This document shows positions 25,101-33,969 of a DNA stretch of 64,000 nt, in pieces (within the stretch, counting starts at the first letter, position 1; each line of letters starts with the position of its first letter). A model generated the notes under the pieces. It ran no database searches, was not told where the DNA came from, and saw only the letters and a list, made by a program, of their open reading frames with translations. This DNA is from Hydractinia symbiolongicarpus (taxonomy: Eukaryota; Cnidaria; Hydrozoa; Anthoathecata; Hydractiniidae). The stretch spans positions 4,216,001 through 4,280,000 of the forward strand of contig NC_079889.1 in the NCBI RefSeq assembly GCF_029227915.1. The letters run 5' to 3'. Made by a program: the position numbers and the translations under genes.

Positions 25101-25795
25101 CTCCGCAGAGTTTGAAGTCAAATATAGAGTGATTGAGCCAGAAGGTATAAACTTTGTTTCTAGGCTTTTTAACTGATTCTTTGTTAAATACATGATAATC
25201 TTGCCCAACCTTCCAGCATTCCAGTTTACAAACATTGTGTTTCCTTTTTTACTATCTAATAGCTAATGTGAAAGAAAACTGGGAACGAAGGTGACTTAGC
25301 AATTCTTTTGCTTAAAGTTCATTGTTACGTTCTTCCCCAGGGGATAGAAAATTTATAACAACGTGTCAGAGAACTGGGGACGATTTCGAACAAAAATGTT
25401 TTCATATTTTATTTTACGCCCCTATGTTTACCATTCTTGTCCCCAGATCTATTCGTGATTAAACCTCAAAACTTTCGAGGTTTATCTCAAAGAGCTGTGG
25501 GGTTGAGAAAAATACGTATTGGATCCAGCCTGTGTAGGTTTTCGGTCGTCAAGGAGTATTTTTCTCATTGTGTCAATTTATTTCAAAAGTTTTCAAAAAT
25601 TGGCTTACAAAAAGGCTTCAACTGAACCATAGGTGGTCGAATCGATTGATCAATTTATCAAAGGGCGTGTCTTAGTAGGTGTTATAAAACGATGTAACAT
25701 AAACCACGTGACAATAAGTGAGATTCAACCTTAGGTGATTTTAAACATTTCCAACTCTCTCTTTATTTTTAGTGACATCTATCAACAAGATATAA
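16127..25795 (+). CDS. Secreted TSP1 / DUF4214-like multidomain protein (5' end missing)
   Basis: Nine exons join in frame: 16127-16292, 16841-16985, 21739-21850, 22352-22519, 23269-23486, 24336-24471, 24548-24702, 24961-25144 and 25773-25795 (stop; AATAAA near 25850). Every junction has GT-AG sites and matching phase. Exons 1-3 encode a Cys-rich extracellular domain (GCFKN, LLLNDRDPGSP, ACRCAEKA..EGYTH, FFAECWAG) known to me from cnidarian surface proteins. Exon 4 is one thrombospondin type 1 repeat (WSTWSDWTACSATCGKG, six Cys). Exons 5-8 hold repeated helical modules of DUF4214 type (YLAILHRQPEKEGFVWHL; FLYNDVLRRSGEEAGLSHHI). No signal peptide or anchor is visible because the 5' end is not identified. 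It is probably secreted and adhesive. The DUF4214 call is by pattern, and the last exon is the least certain: without splicing at 25144 the frame stops at 25176. Confidence 0.72.
16653..16808. repeat. 19-bp tandem repeat, about 8 copies
   Basis: The unit is close to ACCTCGGAGGATAGTCTCC. The right-hand three copies are nearly identical and the left copies more diverged, suggesting growth from the right. It lies in the intron between the first two visible exons of the TSP1/DUF4214 gene. Minus-strand frames across it (repeated Arg-Trp-Arg-Leu) are an effect of the repeat. Confidence 0.85.
17304..17367 (+). pseudogene. tRNA-like sequence (degenerate tRNA or SINE head)
   Basis: GTAGTG at the start can pair with CACTGC at the end. 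There is an A-box-like TAGTGTAGTGGTATCG and a B-box-like GGATCGAATCC. The anticodon arm is unconvincing (no T33, mispairs) and the D arm does not pair well, so this is not a functional tRNA by eye. It lies in an intron just upstream of the Tigger element. Confidence 0.4.
17840..18259 (-). CDS. HIRAN-domain protein encoded inside the Tigger element
   Basis: An intact 139-codon ORF. A HIRAN-type domain fills about residues 32-122: GYHEY (34-38), W42, IGE (46-48), E55..N58..D61, KYAVAVCKKG (62-71), VGHLP (74-78), CKVKVTG (101-107). HIRAN domains bind DNA 3' ends or ssDNA in HLTF/Rad5 and occur alone in many animal proteins; here there is no helicase or nuclease attached. The first 30 residues and the Leu/Lys-rich last 15 add no known domain. 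It starts 220 bp from the transposase start, back to back. Being inside the inverted ends, it is mobile cargo. A role in target or break recognition, repair after excision, or control of the transposase is an inference. The domain call is good; activity is unknown. Confidence 0.8.
   Translation of the reverse strand: MKITMDLVSMIINETQPIEIILIKYYESNSTVMGYHEYQKKWNAVIGEVLEAKMEPTNDIDKYAVAVCKKGDIVGHLPKGKTGKFAKTIFYFLKSEMLCTCKVKVTGKRTNFGDDKGLLQFSGPKENIELLKKLLEECK
18327..18406. promoter_or_regulatory. Four TTCGAACGTTT iterons in divergent spacer
   Basis: TTCGAACGTTT occurs at 18327-18337, 18356-18366 and 18396-18406, and TTCAAACGTTT at 18376-18386. The starts are 29, 20 and 20 bp apart, so three of them lie on nearly the same helix face. 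They sit between the two divergent genes of the Tigger element, and their TTCGAA core is shared with the TTATTCGAA sites at the element ends. This would suit a site bound by the transposase N-terminal helix-turn-helix domains to coordinate both promoters (inference). Confidence 0.55.
18480..20053 (+). pseudogene. Tigger/pogo-type transposase with C-terminal frameshift
   Basis: The main frame runs 18480-19670 (396 codons). Residues about 10-60 are a psq-type helix-turn-helix (LKELEKEGTTKKSIAKKYGV, then TLSYW). Residues about 80-135 are the CENP-B-type DNA-binding half (FAKQFNEPDFKASEGWLDRW). The DDE_1 catalytic core has D177 (FNADEFGLFY), D281 (IIDNCPAH) and D312 (QPMDQGVI), a DD30D spacing normal for Tigger. 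The frame stops at 19670, but the acidic C-terminal tail continues in another frame from about 19650 to 20053 (DDFVDIDFE, then an Asp/Glu run), so one indel separates them. All three catalytic acids are intact; the truncated form might retain some activity. It would cut and paste the element at TA. Confidence 0.88.
20354..21658. mobile_element. 1.3-kb DNA element with iteron-rich inverted ends
   Basis: The ends are TGTTACACCAGGATATGTCG and the mirror CGACATGTCCTGGTGTAACA, flanked by the perfect 5-bp direct repeat AAAGT. Each end is an array of a roughly 20-bp unit built on TGCGACATTTACCGTTGA: seven TGTCGCA cores on the left (about 20370-20522) and ten TGCGACA cores on the right (about 21446-21643), in opposite orientation. 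The TGT...ACA tips with a 5-bp duplication recall elements moved by integrase-like enzymes (Ginger group), but no transposase is present, so the family is uncertain. It starts 23 bp after the Tigger element and lies in the same intron. It encloses a small ORF (20888-21112). Confidence 0.8.
20888..21112 (+). CDS. Small putative secreted peptide inside the iteron element
   Basis: An ORF of 74 codons, or 62 from the second ATG at 20924. From that ATG it reads MRTVVCLQFFLAYFGGVSA, a convincing signal peptide with an Ala-x-Ala-like cleavage region, followed by about 43 polar residues (ALTEEEYDILVRIITN...) with one further Cys. An AATAAA lies at 21144-21149, 32 nt after the stop, so it could be a compact transcription unit. 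I recognise no family. Alternatives: a captured host exon, an alternative first exon of the surrounding TSP1/DUF4214 gene (a GTGATT donor overlaps the stop, but its phase does not fit the exon at 21739), or chance. Confidence 0.4.
   Translation: MLNTCESCILETMRTVVCLQFFLAYFGGVSAVNERTIKALTEEEYDILVRIITNCFETPNGTAESAIRKYQRYG
25432..25510. repeat. Short fold-back element (GTCCCCAG / GAGCTCTTT family)
   Basis: Ends CATTCTTGTCCCCAGATCT and a mirror ending AGAGCTGTGGGGTTGAGAA, with an inner small palindrome AAACCTC....GAGGTTT. Located in the last intron of the TSP1/DUF4214 gene. Same family as 13348-13439 and 26068-26134. A related single end (ACTGGGGACGA) lies at about 25374. Confidence 0.65.
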
Positions 25796-26067
25796 AAAGT
25801 TGGATTCAAAGTGATTTTTCTGAAAACAGAAGATAACCAACAACAGTAAAAATAAATGGTTATGTACTTTCTTAACGGAAAATACTTCACTCGTTAAAAA
25901 TGTCGTTTATTATTTTACCAGGGTTCATTTTACACAAATTATTGTCCTGTTGTGTAGTTCCTTAAGTCGAGATTTAGTAGCAGCTTTCACTTAAAGTCGT
26001 GCAATTATCAGAAAGGATACAAGATACGATGGGGACGAGGGTCTAATTTGTAGTCCAAGTTCGTTTT

Positions 26068-26134
26068 TGACCCCAGAGCTCTTTAAGTTAAACTTTTGTG
26101 GTTTTAATCTCAAAGAGCTCTGGGGACGAGAATG
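26068..26134. repeat. Short fold-back element, best-preserved copy
   Basis: CCCCAGAGCTCTTTAAG and the mirror CTCAAAGAGCTCTGGGG form 14-bp perfect arms within 67 bp, followed by ACGAGAATG. A further partial copy (GATGGGGACGAGG) precedes it at about 26030. Confidence 0.7.
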
Positions 26135-27188
26135 ATCCAAGTTAAAAAGAATAATAACGATTGTGCGAACTATAATCAAGTTTGATGGATCGGACGACCT
26201 TAAACTTCAAGTGTCGTGCGGTACAGACCTGGTGCACGTTTATTATTCTTTTCCCGCCCACTCACTCATTTCTGTTCATCTTTCTGATGCGACTTTTATC
26301 CTCTGTGCGCGGTGAAAATATGTTGTTAGATATTTCACCCAACACACTCATTGTGGGGCGTATTTTTCGCTGTCTACAGTAAGTGTATTATCAGTAACAG
26401 GCGGGATTGGGTGTATAAAATATATTACAAAAACAACATTCTGTCAATATTTTTCAACAAAAAAACTTAATGATATCCGGTTTAAGGTATCAAATTTTCG
26501 CATTCCTGTACTTCATTCGAATGTAACTGGCGATCAACTCTAATTGTCTCTTTTGTGTTTGATTCAGGCATCATTTTTTCATTCTCGGTCCTAAGGGTGT
26601 GTTGCCTGATATCAAAGCCGCTAGCGTTTACTTGACAGCTAACTTCGCCGCTGGCTCCGATGTCAAAAATTCAAAAATCCCTAGCGACGATGTTAATCAG
26701 GTTTTAATAAAATTCAGGACGTTTTTATAAAGCGTCGTCTGAAAAAAAAGGTGTAGCATATTCATCATCGTATTCGCATAAAATGCGATGAGAATTGGAC
26801 AAAAGCCTGATTTGCTTGCCTCATTAGTATTATTCCAAAGAGACATCTACAATCCCTGAAAAATATATTGACACAAGCTGGCAAATTTCAGAGGTCGTCA
26901 CAGAAGTTGTTATATAGGCGACTTCTATAATAAATTCGCGCAATTTGGAAATTGTCGAAATTAACTTATCATTGCTTACAACAGACAGAGCCTCTTAGAT
27001 TCCAACTCTTACAATTTGCTAAATGTTGCTGACGTCAGAGTCACCATTTTTATTACAGTTTAACTCTGATTTTTCGAATAACAGATTATTCCAATTCCCC
27101 TGATTTTTTAAATTATTCCCTTCGTCCCTTGGTTTTAAACTCTTTGAACTTACCCCGATTTTTTGAAATCTTTTTTATGGTCCCTTTG
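26135..27188. other. Intergenic, no supported gene
   Basis: No exon is recognisable. An acceptor-like TTGATTCAG at about 26568 is followed by an open stretch of about 90 bases without resemblance to anything. Confidence 0.35.
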
Positions 27189-27209
27189 ATATATATATAT
27201 ATATATATT
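27189..27209. repeat. (TA)n microsatellite
   Basis: About ten TA units exactly at the 5' break of the Penelope-like element, which may mark its insertion junction. Confidence 0.85.
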
Positions 27210-27210
27210 C

Positions 27211-28509
27211 AGAATACATCAGAGAAATAAAGATAGTAGATGACGAATGCATGGTATCATTTGATGTCACATCACTCTACACAAATGTTCCCATAAAAGA
27301 CACCTTAAACATCATTAAAGACCTTATCGAAAACGATGCTGCATTCGGTGAAAAGACGACGATTCCAGTACCGGATTTTCTGCGTTTGGTCGAATTGTTC
27401 TAACCAAAACATGGTATCTGTTTAATAAGAACTTCTACACTCAAACAGACGGAGTTACCATGGGAGGCCCTGCATCATCAGTAGTCGCAGAAATATACAT
27501 GCAAGCACATGAGACAACAGCATTAGTCACATCAGACAGACGTCCAAAGGTTTGGAAAAAATTTGTTGACGACGTATTCGCCACAATCAAAAGATCTCAT
27601 CTAGAAGAGTTCCATGAATACATCAACGGCCTACATCGACAAATCAAATTCACTGTTGAGCTTGAACACATTGGAAGTATCGCTTTCCTGGACACTTTGG
27701 TCAAACGCAAGAATGGTTCCATTTCAGTTTCAGTGTATCGTAAACCAACACACACTGACCAGTACCTTAACTTCGAATCAAACCATCAGAAATCTTGCAA
27801 AGAAAGTGTCATATCTTCATTACTGAATCGTGCCAACAGCGTAGTCAGTGACAAACAGGAGAGGAAAATAGAAATTCGACGTGTAAGAAATGCATTAATC
27901 GGAAATGGATACAGTCATAAAGTCATCACGCAAGTAGAAAATAAAATGAAGAGAAGATGCAACGGAGACAACAAGGAAACATCAGAGGAATTTATCGCAT
28001 CAGCATTCCTACCCTTCGTACCAGGTACCAGCGAAATCCTTCGTCGAGTTTTAAGGCAACACAAGATCAAATGCATTCTTAACTCTAAAGACACCCTAAG
28101 AAGCACTTTGTCTAAACCAAAAGACAAAATAAACCTGGAAGAACAAGGCAATGTTGTTTACGAAATCCCGTGTAAAGATTGTGATGCAGTGTATATAGGC
28201 GAAACAAAAAGAAAGTTTAAGCAACGAGTACAAGAACATATGCGCGCAGTGAGAAACGGAGATGTGAAGAAAAACGAAATTGCGGGCCACAGCTGGAGCA
28301 GATGTCATCAGTTTAATTGGGTTGCGAAGAAAATCATTGACAGAGAATCCAGAACAACGGCCAGGAAGATTAAAGAAACCATCAACAGTGTAGAACGTAA
28401 CGAACACATAAACAGCATCTCGTATCAACTTCCTGAGATTTGGTTACCAGCCTTACAGAAGAAGTCATTACCTACATCTAGGTCCGAAAATTTTAATTAC
28501 CGTAATTAA
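27211..28509 (+). pseudogene. Penelope-like retroelement, 5'-truncated, one frameshift
   Basis: Reading starts inside the reverse transcriptase at motif A (SFDVTSLYTNVPI). A one-base frameshift with a TAA occurs near 27400. The main open part is 27460-28509 (349 codons): motif B (VTMGGPASS, residue 1 on), motif C FVDD (35-38), then FLDTLV and VYRKPTHTDQYLNF. The C-terminus carries a GIY-YIG nuclease: VYEIPC (233-238), VYIGETKR (244-251), R256 and EH (259-260). This RT plus GIY-YIG order defines canonical Penelope-like elements, which move by target-primed reverse transcription. The N-terminal part is missing, so this copy is dead as an autonomous element, although its second half is well preserved. 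Confidence 0.9.
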
Positions 28510-28602
28510 CTGTAATTATCAGCTCGATTCTGATTGGTTAATTTTTATGAACTTCGATCCTCTGCAATTATATAAATACATGCGCAACATCATTTTATAT
28601 TG

Positions 28603-28636
28603 CCCGATGATGGGAGAAGGATCTCCCGAAACGTCG
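28603..28636 (+). ncRNA. Hammerhead-ribozyme-like motif after the Penelope ORF
   Basis: CCGATGA, a stem GGGAG...CTCCC, then GAAACGTC. Penelope-like elements are known to carry hammerhead ribozymes in their terminal repeats, and the position fits. The conserved core should read CTGATGA; here the second base is C, which would be expected to impair cleavage. Confidence 0.55.
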
Positions 28637-28689
28637 CCTACTAAACTATCATGTTCATGAAATGATAAACTTTCCACAGTAATATGAAA

Positions 28690-30360
28690 ATTGAACAGAA
28701 AAACCGAAATAATATCTTCAATAAAGTCATAATTCTGGTTTTTTTATTGACCACATCTATGTCCATGAGAATGTTCTCAACACCTTTGAAGTCGATACAC
28801 TCGTCAAAAATGTATATTTCAGTGACGCATCAATGACGCATTTAGGCTTAAAGTTTCTCTAACATGATGTTTACTAAATCTTTTAGAAGGTCTACTTCAA
28901 ATCAATCAAAAATATTTACGCTAGGTTTACTTTATTGTTTTCTTTTTGTTTTTAAACTTGTTTAACTTTGGTTGCAGATAACATGCATGGCGCTTTTGTT
29001 TTCTGTGGATAGTCTTGCTGTATATATACTTATTATCTATGCTGATGGCGGAAATCTTCAAGCCATTGTGCTTGTTGTTTCCAACTGTTCATTCCAACTG
29101 TGAATGGTTGTTTTTCGTTGTTAGCATTTTTCAGATTATATGTATCGCCAAATCCTTTGATGAACGTATGCCTTGCTTCGAATAAAGCAACATATCATCT
29201 CTGATATGTTAGGTTGGAAACACAAGAAAATAATTAAAAAAAATTAGATTTAAAAAAAAAAAAAAATGAGAGTATCGGGCTTCGGGTATCGATATCAGGG
29301 TAATGGGTTTTGGGTATCGGGTCTTGGGTATTATAAAGGGTATCGGGTCCCATTTTTCTCATTTGCCCTATGAACGCGATAAATAACAGGAACCTCTACA
29401 CCATAGCCACCTCCACGATTCAATCGCTTCCAAATAGAGAGGAAAGAGAAATTTTTTCCTTTATTAAGGAGAGATTAGAGATCGTCAAGATAAATAGCAG
29501 AGAACAATAATTAATTAAAGACTTTTTAAAATAAAATCTTTAATCGTTTATCCATGATTTTTTTAAATTTGTTTGAAAGACTTTAAAGTTCTGTAAAGAT
29601 TGGAAGTTTGTTTTGTTATCATTATGTTAATATTATATTATCATTTGTTATTAAGAAATCGGCTTATTTTCTAATTTGTGGCTTAAGATGTAAAACTTTT
29701 CAAAAGGCTGACACTTCAAATTAGCGTACCCTTCAGTATCATACACCGATGGTGTCCGCTAATTGGAGAGTATACTGTACTCTCTAACATAGTGCTGTTA
29801 CTACTCTCTCACGTAGTGCTCTTGTTAGTGCTCTTGTTTCAAGGTTGAATTCTGATTGTTGTTTCTTCTGGAATCTTCCATGACCTACAATAATGTTATT
29901 AACAGCTTCAGTATTTTGATCTTTTGTTTATATAATATTAAAGAGTTTATTTGTGTGTTTAATTAGGCGTTTATTTCTCTGTTATCTGTTATGTAAACTA
30001 ATTGAGCTATTGCTAATTAATTTTTTTCCTGTCCGATTTGACATCATCAATAGCTACCAGTACGTGGCAGTCAAACGATTCGTTTACAGAAAGTAAAACA
30101 CTCGTGCTTTCATCTATTAGCTTTCTTATATTTTTCGAAAAATGATGCCAACTGACAATTTTTTCTTGTTACATTTTTCGGACTACGCGTATTTTTTGTA
30201 AGCAGCCAGTTCATAAGCAACTGTAGTAAAACTTTAAAAATTATTTATCAACTCTCGTATAAGTAATACTAAAATTTGTTAAGCTGATACAAAAGGCGGT
30301 TATGCCAAAGTAAAAGAAAATCTGGTTTAACGGTAATTGTTCTTACGCATTCATAAAACA
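28690..30360. other. Intergenic, no supported gene
   Basis: Contains a poly(A)-like run at 29251-29266 directly followed by a degenerate GGGTATCGG repeat (about 29272-29351). The rest is featureless AT-rich DNA. Confidence 0.4.
29272..29351. repeat. GGGTATCGG short degenerate tandem repeat
   Basis: About six imperfect copies of (T)CGGGTATCGGG with irregular spacing, next to an A-run; perhaps the tail of a retroelement. Confidence 0.55.
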
Positions 30361-30364
30361 CTAG

Positions 30365-30405
30365 TCATTAACCCGTGGAAAAATCCACGGGTTTGCCCGT
30401 CCTTT
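30365..30405. repeat. CCCGTGGA..TCCACGGG hairpin fragment
   Basis: AACCCGTGGAAAAATCCACGGGTT is a near-perfect palindrome, followed by TGCCCGTCCTTTATATAACG. Weaker relatives occur near 9401 (CCCGTGGAGAAACC), 34538 (CCTGTGGACAAGTACACAGG) and 51930 (TGTGGAGAGTCCACAGG), so it is a dispersed family. Confidence 0.5.
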
Positions 30406-30757
30406 ATATAACGCATTTCGTGTTTCCGTAACACGACATTTTTCTCCCGGGACAGACAGACAAAATACGGCTATTATTAAAGAGACTTGCAGGACTTTCG
30501 ATAATCTTCCAAACTGTTAGATTTTTTATCAAGCAAACTTTTCTATCAACTTAAAGGTATTTTTTTAACAACAACAGACCCAAAGTCAAATCGCTTTTAA
30601 AAATACGTGAAGTTTCAAGAATTTTCTCCTTTTCCGATGGTGAGTTGAGAATAACTTGTTGGAGAGCAGATTTCTATATCGTTATTTATGTTATGTTGTG
30701 GCAGGCTAGGAAACACGTATATCAGAGCGGTCACCAAGCGTTCCCTCTCGCTCCAAT

Positions 30758-30802
30758 TGTTGTCGTATTTGTTGTTGTTTTTGTTGTTGTTGCTTTTGTG
30801 TT
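30758..30802. repeat. (GTT)n microsatellite
   Basis: Interrupted TTGTTG run; the ORF across it codes a Val/Phe run without meaning. Confidence 0.7.
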
Positions 30803-30961
30803 GTCACGATTGGTGAAAGCAACTAGTCAATATTTCTTGTGACGTATGCTAATAAAGCTTAAGTAAACATTTGACAACTTTTTCAAATCACAACAAGTTC
30901 AAACTAGGCAATAGCGACTTTTTAAAAATGGTTGTCTTCCACAATGTACTTTTGTTGCGTG

Positions 30962-31015
30962 TGATGCACGGTGTGATTTGTTGACACGTACATCAACAAG
31001 TTACACCGTGCATCA
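30962..31015. repeat. 54-bp inverted repeat
   Basis: TGATGCACGGTGTGATTTGT and the mirror ACAAGTTACACCGTGCATCA pair with one mismatch around a short centre. Confidence 0.7.
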
Positions 31016-31333
31016 AAGGTTTTAGTATTTTTGTTATATTTTTGATGTATTTCTCATTTAAAAAAGTTCTGCAAGATTCCCGGTGTTATTACTTTTCTCT
31101 CTATGCATGCATGCTCCGTCCTGACGCACTTCACGCGTTTGTCTTACCTTCTCCGTGACCATGTTACACGTCACATCTCGAGAGAGATTTGGTAGAATTC
31201 ACCATGTTGACTCTTTCTTTCTCGCGGGACATCATTCTTGTTGTTAACGGTTACAACTGTAGCAGTACCAGTTTTAAATCACGATATCACTCTTCGTTTG
31301 CGTTCGTTCTGATTAACACGGCTTAAACATTTT

Positions 31334-31399
31334 GGTGGGCTCGAAACACAGAATCAGTGGTTCGTAATGAAACGCGTTATCCAACTGCGCCACTGATCC
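31334..31399 (-). pseudogene. tRNA-like sequence (5' half good, 3' half decayed)
   Basis: On the minus strand it starts GGATCAGTGGCGCAGTTGGA, matching the start and A-box of a tRNA with a pairable D stem (GCGC/GCGT). The anticodon arm lacks T33, and the expected 3' acceptor strand is absent. It is a pseudo-tRNA or the head of a SINE. Confidence 0.4.
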
Positions 31400-32601
31400 A
31401 TTCCAGAACATAATGATTTCAACTTAATTTCTTTAACGACCTTGGAAATTTTGTATGTGAATTTCCTTGACCACAGTATCAATATGGCAAATAAACGCCC
31501 GAACTTAAATAAACAAACACCCTTTCGAATGATCGCCCAGATCGAAAGCTATAAGATTCCATGTGGCATATGAGTGTTACCATACTTTTTTAGAATAAAA
31601 TCTTTTTTTTATTGCGGTGTATGATGATGAAAAATTCCGAAGCAAATAATAAGTAAGAAACTGGGTAATATCAGATAAGACGTTGTTGTTTTTATTACGA
31701 CCTGTTTTCTCGGTCCTTTTTGAATGTGAGCAAAAAAAGTATATATTAACAACAGCTACTAGAAGTGTATTAGAAGAAATCTTGAGACATGAAACTTTTT
31801 TAATGGAAGCAGCTAGTTAGTACGTTGGTACCTACGATACCTAAACACCATCCAAATATGGAGTTGGACTGTTTCTTTTGTACTCATCGACATTCGAGTT
31901 ACCAAGAACATGTGTTATACATGCAATTAGTTGTCTTTAAAATTTCAGGGGGTACGTTTTTCGCAAACAGAAAAAGGTTAAAAATTTTAATAACTCGGGG
32001 CAATCTCTTTACCCAATCGGGATTGAATCCAACAGCATACTTTTCGGATTTCACAAGAAAAGAAAGAACTCGGTGAAAAGTACAAATTTACAAATCAAAC
32101 TCACAGCTGACACAGTAAAAATTATTACAAAACAAAGCGTCGAATTTATTCTTCAATCCGGAACCTTAACGTATTTTTGATACGAGGATAAACAAAAGTC
32201 ACGTTTGAAAGCAAGGTCTGATTGGAAATAGTGTATTATGTCTTGTTGATATCCTAACATAAAAAAAACATAAGATAATAAACAAATTTTGAAATCAAAT
32301 CTAGACAGCTTTGTTAAAACACGACAGTCTGTTATGCCATACGGGGTATCAAGCAAAAACAAACTCGTCCCCATGGGTTATTGCATATGAGACATGATTG
32401 AGGACGGCGCCGAGGAATCCAATAACCAGCAAGTAAGCGCTAGCGACTTTAGCATTGGTCAACAAACCGCGGGGGCGCAAAGCATAAATGCGAGTGTTAG
32501 GGGTACGAAACATACAAACTAAAACATGCAGTGGAAAACCATCCTCACCCATCCTTAGTGTTTTGTATGTTTATGAAGTTGGTCAAATAAACAATAGCTT
32601 C
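31400..32601. other. Intergenic, no supported gene
   Basis: Short open frames only; no domain, splice context or clear repeat. Confidence 0.35.
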
Positions 32602-32604
32602 TAA

Positions 32605-33284
32605 AGACGGGCTCAAATGCGTCAAACTGTTCATCAAACAGCTCATCAAACTGTTAGATGAAAATTTCATCACACTGCGGATGTTTGATGAAATCGAATT
32701 TTCCCATTGTGTCAATTCGTCAAACACGTTTTATCAAAACATTCTAAAATATTGAAGGCCTATTCATTTACAACATTTCAAAACGGCGGCTGATATGGCG
32801 AAACTTCTGATTTTGAGTGAGCTTATGGATTCTGATGATGAAAAGCCACATCGAGGAAAAACACACAGCTAGATAAAACGAAGAGATGAAAAGGGATACT
32901 TTAATTACATTGTAAAGGAACTAAAAATCGAAGATCCATTTGGATTCCGAGAAATGTTCCGAATGGATTTTGTTGATTTTGAGTTAATATTAACCAAAAT
33001 TTTGGACTTAATTTTGCCTAAGGAGAGACTTGGTGGAACCAAACCCGTGAATGCTGATGAAACGTTCGAAAGCCCCTCCACTGTTGATGTTTTTGCACTT
33101 ATCGCGGTTATTAAAAATGACTGTTTGATGAAATTCGACTCAAATGCGTCAAACAGCAAAACTCAATTTTTTTCTTCTCTTCTCATTTTTTCGAAATAAA
33201 TCGTGTTTGATGGTTCAACTCAAATGCATCAAAATTTTTAAACTCGCTAGTTTGATGAAATGTTTGACGCATTTGCGGACACCT
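32605..33284 (+). mobile_element. Internally deleted PIF/Harbinger element
   Basis: TAA flanks both sides, as expected for Harbinger (3-bp TWA duplication). The ends AGACGGGCTCAAATGCGTC and, mirrored, AGGTGTCCGCAAATGCGTC continue inward as CAAAC..TTCATCAAAC. The TTTGATGAA/TTCATCAAA motif is repeated many times near both ends. A decayed transposase N-terminus lies inside (32795-33100); the catalytic part is deleted. Confidence 0.75.
32795..33100 (+). pseudogene. Harbinger transposase N-terminal remnant
   Basis: From an ATG at 32795 the frame reads MAKLLILSELMDSDDE, meets a TAG, and continues as KGYFNYIVKELKIEDPFGFR, then FRMDFVDFELILTKI. This matches the conserved N-terminal 'leucine/aspartate-rich, R.RG.Y..L..EL...D...F..F.RM' region of PIF/Harbinger nucleases. 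After KERLGGTKPVNADETFESPS similarity ends and the DDE core is missing. Confidence 0.7.
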
Positions 33285-33969
33285 TAAGCCTCAGGGCAAT
33301 TACTGAAATTTCAGGAGTTTTCTGACGTTTTTTTCATTGACAATCATTTTTAATTTCATAATTATTTGTTTGCATGGTCAGCCTGCGCAAACCACTTTGC
33401 TCAGTTAATATGCTTGTAATGCAAAATAAGTTGAAAATAAAAGTCGCACAAAAATCGTACCATTCAACGAAGTTTTTTTCGAACACATGTATATAGTAAA
33501 AACTAACACAAACCCTAAGTTTCATTACCATATTTTCTCATGAAGTGTAAAAATACAGAAAGTATAGATATCCGTAAACTTAAATACAACAAAATCGATT
33601 TTTTTAAAACAGAAACGTCTCGGTGATTTATTGAGGAAAAATACGTACAAAAGGTTCTGGTTGTCGTTTTCAACCAAAAAAAACAATACAATGAGCTGGT
33701 CCTGTCAGTTACGCAACCTTTCATTTCCATGCTGATAAAAACTCTACAAAAGTAGCAAGAGAAATAAGGAACTTATTAGGGCAAAATCACAATAAAAATA
33801 TATAGGCTACCTTGTCATATATATATAGTATTCATTACGTAATAAAAACCACTTTCTTCCCACTGTTGGTATCTCTTTTCATTATCATCATCACTTCCAA
33901 TTTTTTTTTAAAAGTTAATTTTTATCAAATGGCCTAGCATAATTTTTTACATATTTCTCAAGTTCATAT

